Source of the DNA: Thermoleophilia bacterium | GTDB lineage: Bacteria; Actinomycetota; Thermoleophilia; Gaiellales; Gaiellaceae | NCBI GenBank assembly: GCA_013362295.1 | Contig: JABFWJ010000125.1 | Location: 1-35,669 of the forward strand | DNA length: 35,669 nucleotides | Direction of reading: 5' to 3' | In this document: positions 8,264 to 15,893 of the stretch, piece by piece | Layout: every line of letters starts with the position of its first letter | Position numbering within the stretch: position 1 is the first letter of the stretch | Notes under the pieces: model-generated | Databases searched by the model: none | Seen by the model: the letters and a program-made list of their open reading frames with translations, nothing else | What the model was told of the DNA's origin: nothing | Translations under genes and position numbers: made by a program

Positions 8264-8412
8264 ACCGTCTCTCGTGGGACACGACGGCGCCCAGGCGCCC
8301 GAACGGCAAGCGCACGGCGGCCCAGCCGCGGCCCGAGCTCGGCCTCGTCGAGTCAGAGGCGGAGCTGATCCGCGTCGCCTGGGACAAGCCGACCCGCATC
8401 GCGCCGTTCTGA
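8260..8412 (+). CDS. 50-aa microprotein of unknown function
   Basis: ATGA overlap with the DUF4097-like stop; strong SD AGGAGGTG at 8247-8254. MNRLSWDTTAPRRPNGKRTAAQPRPELGLVESEAELIRVAWDKPTRIAPF*. Below the ORF-track length cutoff. Confidence 0.75.
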   Translation: MNRLSWDTTAPRRPNGKRTAAQPRPELGLVESEAELIRVAWDKPTRIAPF

Positions 8413-8437
8413 GCACGCTGCCGCAGAACGCAGCAAA

Positions 8438-8463
8438 CGAAGGCCCGCTCCGGCGGGCCTTCG
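8438..8463. terminator. Strong stem-loop, probable bidirectional terminator
   Basis: CGAAGGCCCGC-TCCG-GCGGGCCTTCG, 11-bp perfect stem with 4-nt loop, placed between convergent genes ending at 8412 and 8470. Confidence 0.8.
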
Positions 8464-8469
8464 TCGTGC

Positions 8470-9525
8470 TCAGTCCGTGCCGAAGACGGTGAGCGGGCCG
8501 TCCTTGAACTGCCGGCCGGTGGACCAGGTCGCCGGCAGGACCGTCAGGTGCGTCTCGAGGCTCATCGCGGTGAGCGACGTGCCGCCGCCGCGGCAGCAGC
8601 GGTCGCGGAAGCGGAGCGTGCCGCCGCCGTCGGGTGTGAGGATGGCGATCCAGTAGGTGGCGCCCGGAGTGAGCGCCGTCTTCGGGACGTGGACCGTGTT
8701 CCAGTCGCCGCCTCCCTGAGCGAGCGGCGTCGAGGCCTGCGCGAGCAACTGCCCCGGACCGCCTTCGCCGTCCGCGTAGATGCCGGCGACGAGGGACGTC
8801 GCCGTCGAGCCCGGGTCGACATAGATGTTGATCCGGGAGAGGGCGGACCCGGTCGCGCCGACCTGGAACGCCTCGGCCGAGCCTGCCGGGTTGGAGTCCA
8901 CCTTCGGCTGTACCGTCTCGGCGCCGAACGCGGTCGCTATCGGCGGATAGTCGAGAGACGTGTTCCCCCATCGCCCCCAGGCTCGCAGGTAGTCGTTGAA
9001 CGCCCAGCGAGCGTCGAGCAACAGGTGTCGGTCACCGAGATCGATGTCGTGCTGAATGCTCCACCACCGCGCGAACCCACCTGGGTCCTGCAGGAACCTG
9101 AACGAAGACGCCATGCTCGACGCCGTCTCCGCGAGGCCCTTGACCATGTTCACGATCTCGAGGATCTGGGGGTGCGCCTTCGCGGCGAGCTCTCCCGATG
9201 CGTCGGCCGCTGCCAGGCGATGGAGCGCGACCCTGATCCCCTGCCAGCACCGCCCCGCGCTGAGCCCGTCTGGCCACTGGCCTTCGCTCGCCCAGCAGTC
9301 GGCGTCGATCGACCAGCCGAGGCTTGCGACCGAGCGCGAGAGCCACAAGCGCGCGGAGGGGGTGGTGAGCGACCCGCGGAGCGCGATCAGCTCCGTACGC
9401 GTCGTCCCGAGCTGAGCCTCGGGCGAGCCGGGCGGGTACGCGGACGCGCCGCCGGCCAGCGCCAGCAGGACCGCGGCGATCAGCGCGAGCGCAGCCGCGC
9501 CCCAGATCCTCTTCGACCCCCTCAC
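8470..9525 (-). CDS. Secreted protein of unknown function with C-terminal beta-sandwich-like region
   Basis: Signal peptide VRGSKRIWGAAALALIAAVLLALAGGASA. GTG at 9525 has a GAGGAG SD, preferred over the ORF-track ATG at 9546. C-terminal RINIYVDPGSTATSLVAGIYAD...TPGATYWIAILTPDGG looks like a jelly-roll/choice-anchor type domain. Confidence 0.75.
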   Translation of the reverse strand: MRGSKRIWGAAALALIAAVLLALAGGASAYPPGSPEAQLGTTRTELIALRGSLTTPSARLWLSRSVASLGWSIDADCWASEGQWPDGLSAGRCWQGIRVALHRLAAADASGELAAKAHPQILEIVNMVKGLAETASSMASSFRFLQDPGGFARWWSIQHDIDLGDRHLLLDARWAFNDYLRAWGRWGNTSLDYPPIATAFGAETVQPKVDSNPAGSAEAFQVGATGSALSRINIYVDPGSTATSLVAGIYADGEGGPGQLLAQASTPLAQGGGDWNTVHVPKTALTPGATYWIAILTPDGGGTLRFRDRCCRGGGTSLTAMSLETHLTVLPATWSTGRQFKDGPLTVFGTD

Positions 9526-9655
9526 TGTCTCCTCGTTTCCGTCCATGCCGCAAGGCTGCGGCGGAAGGGAGAAACCTAGTGGCGAGGTGTCCCTCCGCCT
9601 ACTGGACGAACCTCCAGGGTCGGACGGACGGTGGTCGGGTCCCTAGGCTGACCCG

Positions 9656-10072
9656 ATGCGGAAGGACCTCGCCCTCGACGATGTCGGCGACCTGCTCGAG
9701 CTGCCTTTGCTCGCGGTGCTCGCGACATATCGCCGCGACGGGACCGTCCTCCTCTCGCCGGTCTGGCACGAATGGCGCGACGGCGGTTTCACCGTCGCGA
9801 CCAACGGCGACGGCGTCAAGGTTCGTCACCTGCGCCGCGATCCGCACGCGAGCCTCGTCGTCTGCGAGCAGTCGCCGCCCTATCGCGGCGTCGAGCTCCG
9901 CGCGGCAGCTCGGCTGGTTGTCGACGGCGCACCGGAGGCGGCCCGCCGGATCGCCGTCCGCTATCTGGGAGACGCCGACGGAACTGCCCAGGCGGCGCGG
10001 CTCGCCGACGACACGCTGATCCGTCTCGAGCCGGGCGCCCTCCGCGTGTGGGACTTCGCCGACGAGTACTGA
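9656..10072 (+). CDS. PPOX-class (probable F420-dependent) pyridoxamine 5'-phosphate oxidase-like protein
   Basis: 138 aa; LLELPLLAVLATYRRDGTVLLSPVWHEWRDGGFTVATNGDGVKVRHLRRDPHASLVV is the split-barrel flavin/F420 oxidoreductase pattern. Confidence 0.85.
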   Translation: MRKDLALDDVGDLLELPLLAVLATYRRDGTVLLSPVWHEWRDGGFTVATNGDGVKVRHLRRDPHASLVVCEQSPPYRGVELRAAARLVVDGAPEAARRIAVRYLGDADGTAQAARLADDTLIRLEPGALRVWDFADEY

Positions 10073-10084
10073 CGGCGTTCTACG

Positions 10085-10258
10085 TCAACGGCCGGAGCCG
10101 CGGCCCGACTGGTAGTTCTCGCCGGCGGCCGAGCGCTGGCTCAGGCGGATCGTCTCCATCTCGTCGCGCAGCCGGTCCGACTCGGCCTGGGCGGCGATCT
10201 CCTCCGGCGTCTTCGGCGTCGGGCGGAACAATTCGAAGAACTTGCGCAAGATGCTCAC
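10085..10258 (-). CDS. 57-aa small protein of unknown function downstream of tRNA-Lys
   Basis: GTG start at 10258; MSILRKFFELFRPTPKTPEEIAAQAESDRLRDEMETIRLSQRSAAGENYQSGRGSGR*. Purine-rich AAGGTG upstream. Below the ORF-track cutoff. Confidence 0.6.
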   Translation of the reverse strand: MSILRKFFELFRPTPKTPEEIAAQAESDRLRDEMETIRLSQRSAAGENYQSGRGSGR

Positions 10259-10279
10259 GGCAGCACCTTACTGCGAGGA

Positions 10280-10352
10280 TGGGCCGTGTAGGGATCGAAC
10301 CTACGACCTTGGGATTAAGAGTCCCCTGCTCTACCAGCTGAGCTAACGGCCC
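10280..10352 (-). tRNA. tRNA-Lys (anticodon CTT)
   Basis: Reverse complement GGGCCGTTAGCTCAGCTGGTAGAGCAGGGGACTCTTAATCCCAAGGTCGTAGGTTCGATCCCTACACGGCCCA folds as a canonical cloverleaf; anticodon loop CTCTTAA; T-loop GGTTCGATCC; no encoded CCA. Confidence 0.97.
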
Positions 10353-10395
10353 GCTTGTCTTTCCGATTTCAAGCGCCGCGTATCGTAGCGCCCTC

Positions 10396-11406
10396 ATGCG
10401 TGTGCTCTCGGTGGTCGGCAACCGTCCCCAGTTCATCAAGTCGGCACCCTTGTCGGTCGCCCTGCGGGCCGCCGGGATCGACGAGATCGTCCTGCACACG
10501 GGGCAGCACTGGGACCCGGAGATGTCGCAGGTCTTCTTCGACGAGCTCTCGATCCCCGAGCCCGCATACCGGCTCGACCTGCGTACCGCAGACACCGAAG
10601 CGATGACCGCGCCGATCCGCGAGGCCGTCGCGCGCGAGCGTCCCGACTGGGTTCTCGTCTACGGCGACACGAACACGACGGCGGCCGGGGCGCGGGCGGC
10701 CGGCGGCGTGCCGGTGGCCCACGTGGAGGCGGGTCTCCGGAGCTTCGACCTCTCGATGCCCGAAGAGCGGAACCGGATCGAGGTCGACCGGCTGTCCGCG
10801 CTGCTGCTCGTGCCCGACACGCGCTCGGCGGAGCAGCTCACGGCCGAGGGCGTCGAGGGCCGCATCGAGCTCGTCGGCGACGTGATGGCGGATGCAACGC
10901 GGGTCTTCCTACCGATCGCGCAGCGGCTCGAGAACCCCTACGAGGGGCCGTACGTGGCCGTGACGATCCATCGGCAGGCGAACACGGAGCCGGACCGGCT
11001 GCGCAAGATCGCAGCCGCGTTCGCAGAGAGCGGGCGGCGGTTCGTCTTTCCCGTGCACCCTCGCACGCGGCACGTGCTCGACGAGCACGGGATCCCGCTG
11101 CCCCCGAACGTGCAGGCGATCGAGCCGCTCGGCTACCTGGAGATGCTCGCGTTCCTCGCGGCGGCCGAGTGCGTCCTCACCGACTCCGGCGGCCTGCAGA
11201 AAGAGGCGTACTGGCTGCACGTCCCGTGCGTCACGGTGCGCCCCAACACGGAGTGGGTGGCGACGGTGCAGGCGGGCGCGAACACGCTCGTCGAGCCGGG
11301 CGGCCTGGCCCGCGCCCTGGACGAGTCGCGTTTCCCGGCCGGCGCGCCGGAGCTGTACGGGGACGGCCACGCCGCCGAACGCATCGCGGCCGCCCTGTAC
11401 CCTTGA
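10396..11406 (+). CDS. wecB: UDP-N-acetylglucosamine 2-epimerase (non-hydrolysing)
   Basis: 336 aa; MRVLSVVGNRPQFIKSAPL, VLHTGQHWDPEMSQVFF, VYGDTNTTAAG, HVEAGLRS, PEERNRIEVDRLSALL, TDSGGLQKEAYWLHVPCVTVR are signature segments. Confidence 0.95.
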   Translation: MRVLSVVGNRPQFIKSAPLSVALRAAGIDEIVLHTGQHWDPEMSQVFFDELSIPEPAYRLDLRTADTEAMTAPIREAVARERPDWVLVYGDTNTTAAGARAAGGVPVAHVEAGLRSFDLSMPEERNRIEVDRLSALLLVPDTRSAEQLTAEGVEGRIELVGDVMADATRVFLPIAQRLENPYEGPYVAVTIHRQANTEPDRLRKIAAAFAESGRRFVFPVHPRTRHVLDEHGIPLPPNVQAIEPLGYLEMLAFLAAAECVLTDSGGLQKEAYWLHVPCVTVRPNTEWVATVQAGANTLVEPGGLARALDESRFPAGAPELYGDGHAAERIAAALYP

Positions 11407-11411
11407 GCGCC

Positions 11412-12680
11412 GTGCCGGAGGAGAGCCTGTACGACGTCGCCGTCATCGGCGCGGGATACGTCGGCGTGCCGCTCGCCGCGACCTTCGGCGAGGCCGGGAG
11501 CCGGGTGCTGCTCATCGACGTGCAACAGCACGTCGTCGATGCGCTGAACCGCGGCGAGAGCCACATTGAGGACGTCAGCTCCGAACGCCTCGCGGCGCTC
11601 ACGGAGAAGGGGCTCGTCGTCGCCACGACCGACTACGAGCAGGCGAAGCGCGCCCACGCGGTGCTGATCGCGCTCCCGACGCCGCTCTCCCGCCAGCGCG
11701 AGCCGGACCTGTCGTACATCGAGCGGGCGGGGCAGAGCCTCGCGCCGGTGCTGCAGCGCGGACAGGTCGTGATCCTCGAGTCGACGACGTGGCCGGGGAC
11801 GACGCGCGAGGTCCTGCAGCCGATCCTCGAGGAGGGCTCGGGCCTCACGGCAGGCGTGGACTTCCACCTCGCGATGTCACCCGAACGTGTCGATCCCGGC
11901 CGCGAGGACTGGACGACGAAGACGACGCCGAAGGTCGTCGGCGGCATCAGCCCCGAGTCGACGAAGGCTGCGGCGGACGTGTACCGCATCGCGATCGACA
12001 CCGTGCACGAGGTCTCGACGCCCGACGCCGCCGAGCTGACGAAACTGCTCGAGAACATCTATCGCGCCGTCAACATCGCGCTCGTCAACGAGCTCGCGCA
12101 GCTGTGCGACCGGATGGAGATCGACGTCTGGGAAGTCGTCGACGCCGCCGCGACGAAGCCGTTCGGCTTCGCGTCGTTCAAGCCGGGCCCGGGCCTCGGC
12201 GGCCACTGCATCCCGATCGATCCCTTCTACCTCACCTGGAAAGCACGCGAGTTCGACTTCTCGACGCGCTTCATCGAGCTCGCCGGCGAAGTCAACAACA
12301 ACATGCCGTACTTCTGCCGATCGTTGATCTCGCAGGCGCTCAACCACGGTGCGAACAAGTCGGTCGCCGGGTCGAAGATCCTGATCCTCGGGGTCGCCTA
12401 CAAGCCGGACATCGGCGACATGCGCGAGTCTCCGGCCGAGAAGCTGATCCACCTGCTGCGCAACGCGGGCGGCGACGTCTCCTATCACGACCCCCACGTG
12501 CCGGAGTTCGACGGAATGCACTCCGTCGCGCTCGAGCCCGACGCGTACGACTGCATCGCGATCGTAACCAACCACTCCGGCATCGACTACCGCGAGGTCG
12601 TGCGCCGCGGGCACGTGATCGTCGACTTCCGCAACGCGACGAAGGGATACGAGGGCGACGGCAAGGTCTGGAAGCTGTGA
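11412..12680 (+). CDS. Nucleotide-sugar dehydrogenase (UDP-GlcNAc/UDP-ManNAc 6-dehydrogenase, WbpA/WecC family)
   Basis: GTG at 11412; VAVIGAGYVGVPLAATF Rossmann motif, ESTTWPGTTREV, KLLENIYRAVNIALVNELA, GFASFKPGPGLGGHCIPIDPFYL catalytic Cys segment, ILGVAYKPDIGDMRESPA. Confidence 0.93.
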   Translation: MPEESLYDVAVIGAGYVGVPLAATFGEAGSRVLLIDVQQHVVDALNRGESHIEDVSSERLAALTEKGLVVATTDYEQAKRAHAVLIALPTPLSRQREPDLSYIERAGQSLAPVLQRGQVVILESTTWPGTTREVLQPILEEGSGLTAGVDFHLAMSPERVDPGREDWTTKTTPKVVGGISPESTKAAADVYRIAIDTVHEVSTPDAAELTKLLENIYRAVNIALVNELAQLCDRMEIDVWEVVDAAATKPFGFASFKPGPGLGGHCIPIDPFYLTWKAREFDFSTRFIELAGEVNNNMPYFCRSLISQALNHGANKSVAGSKILILGVAYKPDIGDMRESPAEKLIHLLRNAGGDVSYHDPHVPEFDGMHSVALEPDAYDCIAIVTNHSGIDYREVVRRGHVIVDFRNATKGYEGDGKVWKL

Positions 12681-13645
12681 CCAAGGTCGCAGTGGCGGGC
12701 CTGGGCTACTGGGGCCCGAACCTCGTTCGCAACTTCGACGAGCTGACCGAGCTCGCCTGGCTCGTCGATCTCGACCCGCAGCTGCGCGAGCGCTTCGGCG
12801 GGCGCTACCCGGACGCGAGAGTCACCGACGACTTCGACGAGGTGCTCGCCGACGACGACGTCGACGCGGTCGTGGTCGCGACGCCCGTGCCGACGCATTA
12901 CGCGCTCGCGAAGCGCGCGCTCGAGGCGGGGAAGCATGTGATGGTCGAAAAACCGCCGGCGATGCGCCGCTCCGAGATGGACGAGCTCGTGAGCCTCGCC
13001 ACCGAGCACGACCGCGTGCTCATGCCGGGGCACCTGCTGCTCTACCACCCGGGCGTCGTCAAGCTGAAGGAGCTGATCGACGCCGGCGAGCTCGGCGAGG
13101 TGCTGTGCGTCTACGGCAACCGCCAGAACCTCGGGATCGTGCGCACGAACGAGAACGCGCTCTGGTCGCTGGGCGTGCACGACCTCTCCGTGATCCTCTA
13201 CCTGCTCGACGAGGATCCCGAGGTCGCCACGGCGCAGGGTCGCGACTTCCTCACGCCCGGCGTCGAGGACGTCGTCTTCTGCTACCTGCGCTTCCCGAGC
13301 GGCAAGATCGCGCACATGCACTTGTCGTGGCTCGACCCGCACAAGATGCGGCGGATGACGGTCGTCGGGCGCGAGAAGATGGTCGTATTCGACGACATGG
13401 AGCTGGAGCGCAAGGTGACGGTCTACGAGAAGTCGCCGTGGAAGCGCGCAGAGACGTACGGTGAGTGGATGACGCGCTCCGGCGACATCTACATTCCGAA
13501 GATCTCGACCGACGAGCCGCTGCGCCTCGAGTGCAGCTACTTCCTCGAGCTGATCGGCGGCAAGCACGACAAGGCCAAGGTCGCGCGGGACGGGGCACGC
13601 GTCGTGCGCGCGCTCGAGATGCTGACCAACTCGCTGGACGGCTGA
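12677..13645 (+). CDS. Gfo/Idh/MocA-family oxidoreductase (WbpB/WlbA-like)
   Basis: GTGA overlap with upstream stop; VTKVAVAGLGYWGPNLVRNF, VVVATPVPTHYALAKRALEAGKHVMVEKPPA are typical. Confidence 0.9.
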   Translation: MTKVAVAGLGYWGPNLVRNFDELTELAWLVDLDPQLRERFGGRYPDARVTDDFDEVLADDDVDAVVVATPVPTHYALAKRALEAGKHVMVEKPPAMRRSEMDELVSLATEHDRVLMPGHLLLYHPGVVKLKELIDAGELGEVLCVYGNRQNLGIVRTNENALWSLGVHDLSVILYLLDEDPEVATAQGRDFLTPGVEDVVFCYLRFPSGKIAHMHLSWLDPHKMRRMTVVGREKMVVFDDMELERKVTVYEKSPWKRAETYGEWMTRSGDIYIPKISTDEPLRLECSYFLELIGGKHDKAKVARDGARVVRALEMLTNSLDG

Positions 13646-13653
13646 GCCCCGGA

Positions 13654-14304
13654 ATGGCCGACGTTCATCCGTCCGCGATCGTGTACGAGGGCACGGTGCT
13701 CGGCGAAGGCGTCCGCGTCCTCGAGCACGCCGTCGTCGGCAAGCAGCCGTCGCTCGGCGCAAAGTCGACGGCGCGGCGCGAGCCGCTGCCGCCGGCGAAG
13801 ATCGGCGACGGGACCGTGATCTCGACCGGCGCGATCGTCTTCGCGGGCTCGACGATCGGCGCCAACTGCATCGTCGGCGACCAGTCGTGCATACGCGAGC
13901 GGGTCGAGCTGGCCGACGATTGCGTCCTCGGGCGCGGCTCGCTGATCGAGAACGACACGACCGTCGGCACCGGCACGCGCATCCAGGCCGAGGCCTACAT
14001 CACCGCCTACTCAACGCTCGAGGAAGACGTCTTCATTGCGCCGTGCGTCGTCACGACGAACGACAACTTCATGGGCCGGACGGAGAGGCGCAAGGAGCTG
14101 ATGAAGGGGCCGACGATCCGCCGCAGCGCCCGCGTGGGCGGCGGCGCGATCCTCTGTCCGGGCATCGAGGTCGGCGAAGAGGCCTTCGTCGGCGCAGGCG
14201 CCGTCGTCACGAAGGACGTGCCCCCGCGCACGCTCGTCGTCGGCAGCCCGGCGCGCGTGCTGCGCGACGTCGCCGACAACGAGCTGCGCGAGAACGGCGG
14301 CTAG
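13654..14304 (+). CDS. Left-handed beta-helix acyltransferase (WbpD-like N-acetyltransferase)
   Basis: MADVHPSAIVYEGTVLGEGVRVLEHAVVG...hexapeptide repeats...VGGGAILCPGIEVGEEAFVGAGAVVTKDVPPRTLVVGSPARVLR. Confidence 0.9.
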   Translation: MADVHPSAIVYEGTVLGEGVRVLEHAVVGKQPSLGAKSTARREPLPPAKIGDGTVISTGAIVFAGSTIGANCIVGDQSCIRERVELADDCVLGRGSLIENDTTVGTGTRIQAEAYITAYSTLEEDVFIAPCVVTTNDNFMGRTERRKELMKGPTIRRSARVGGGAILCPGIEVGEEAFVGAGAVVTKDVPPRTLVVGSPARVLRDVADNELRENGG

Positions 14305-14314
14305 CCTCTATCCC

Positions 14315-15838
14315 TTAACCTCCCGCTCCGCCGTCATGCGCGACGTCGGGCGAGAAGTCCTGCCACCAGCTCGGGCAGGAGAGAGCACCCGAGTTCAGCC
14401 GGAAGTCGTCGTAGGCGACGCTTCCGTCGAGGTGGCCGAAGCTCGCCGCCGGTGTCGACAAGCCCATGCCGTACGTCGTCGTCCCGTTGACGCCCGGCAC
14501 GGCCAGGAGCAACGTCCAGTCGGCTCCGGGAGAGCGGACGTAGGCGCGGTAGACGCCGTCGGTGCGGGTGAGCCGCATCGACCCGGCCAGATCGAGCGTG
14601 TTCAGCTGGTTGAACGTGAACGGCACGGTGATGTTCGCCCAAGCGTTGTACGACTGGTCGAACGGCGCGTCGAACGGCGTCGACACGCGCGCCACCGCGC
14701 CGTCCGCGAAGAACGCGTTGAGCGTGGCGAAGAAACCGCCGTGCTGCGGCCAGGTGAGGAGCGTGTAGTCGACCTGGTAGTCGAAGTCGCCGGCGAGCCG
14801 GCACTGCGAGCCCCAGTGCTCGTCGATCTGGTCGAACTGTCCGCCGGGAACGCCCGTGCCCGAGATGGACGCGACGAGCCTTCCGTCCTGCTCGCCGATC
14901 GTGCCACCCGGGTCGTTGATCTGGTGCCAGAGGCTCGCGTCCCGCACGCCTTCGTCGAACGCCTCGTCGAGGGGAGCGGACGGCGCCGTTCCGACGTCGC
15001 CGATGCTGCCGTCGGCCAGTGACACGGAGCGGATGCGAGCGTCGTTTCCGGACTGGTAGACGATCGAGCTTCCGTCAGCCGACCACGCCTGCCAGAACTC
15101 GTTGTCCGACGGCGTCGCCACGACCTGCCGCAGATCCCTGCCGTTCGCGTGCACGACGTAGATGTCGTTGTTGCTGCCCGTGTCGTCGCGCAGGAACGAG
15201 AGATCGTCTCCGTGCGGCGCCCAGCGCGGGTTGAAGTCGCCGAACGCGGCCGGCCCTGTCGTGATCTGCCGGTCGCCTTTGCCGTCGAGCGTGGCGACGT
15301 GGAGCGACCACGAGCCGCCGGCATCCGTCGCGTAGGCGATCCGGTTCCCGGCGGGAGCCGGGTCTGCGGTGAGGATGTTGCCCGCGAGCGGCAACTCGGC
15401 CCGCTGTGAGCCGTCGGCGTTCATGATCCACTCGCTGCACGGGCAGAAGAACGGCCCGCGCTGCCAGACGATGCGGCCGTCGGCCGTCCACCGCGGGTTG
15501 TCGTCGCGCTCCGCGTCCGACGTCAGCCGTGTGAGGCCGCCGCCGACGGCGTCGACCGTGTAGATGTCCCAGGTCCCGTCGGGAGCGCGGCCGGCGAACG
15601 CGACGCGGCTGCCGTTCGGCGACCACGCGGGGCCACGCTCGAACAGGTCGTCGAACGTCAGGCGATGCTCGCCCGAGCCGTCCGCGTCGACGACGTAGAG
15701 CTCGCGCTCCCCGTCCGCCCGGTTGCTGGCGAAGACGATCTTGCCGCCGCCGCCCCCACCCCCCGCCCCTGCGGCGAGCGCCGCGGGCGAGGTGATCAGC
15801 AGCAGTCCGGCGCAGCACATGACTACGCGCTTCATCAC
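14315..15838 (-). CDS. Secreted TolB-like beta-propeller (PD40 repeats) protein with C-terminal beta-sandwich
   Basis: Signal peptide MMKRVVMCCAGLLLITSPAALAA; repeated IVFASNRADGERELYVVDADGSGEHRLT / RVAFAGRAPDGTWDIYTVDAVGGGLTRLTSDA motifs; C-terminal LamG/DUF1349-like segment. Confidence 0.88.
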   Translation of the reverse strand: MMKRVVMCCAGLLLITSPAALAAGAGGGGGGGKIVFASNRADGERELYVVDADGSGEHRLTFDDLFERGPAWSPNGSRVAFAGRAPDGTWDIYTVDAVGGGLTRLTSDAERDDNPRWTADGRIVWQRGPFFCPCSEWIMNADGSQRAELPLAGNILTADPAPAGNRIAYATDAGGSWSLHVATLDGKGDRQITTGPAAFGDFNPRWAPHGDDLSFLRDDTGSNNDIYVVHANGRDLRQVVATPSDNEFWQAWSADGSSIVYQSGNDARIRSVSLADGSIGDVGTAPSAPLDEAFDEGVRDASLWHQINDPGGTIGEQDGRLVASISGTGVPGGQFDQIDEHWGSQCRLAGDFDYQVDYTLLTWPQHGGFFATLNAFFADGAVARVSTPFDAPFDQSYNAWANITVPFTFNQLNTLDLAGSMRLTRTDGVYRAYVRSPGADWTLLLAVPGVNGTTTYGMGLSTPAASFGHLDGSVAYDDFRLNSGALSCPSWWQDFSPDVAHDGGAGG

Positions 15839-15893
15839 GCGCTCTCCTTCGGTCGGCGTTGCCGCCAGCCTAAGGGCGAGCGCTCATCAAACG

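Noticed and set aside
11169-11411. 5' extension of the nucleotide-sugar dehydrogenase ORF
   Set aside because: Overlaps wecB in another frame; Rossmann motif begins just after GTG 11412.
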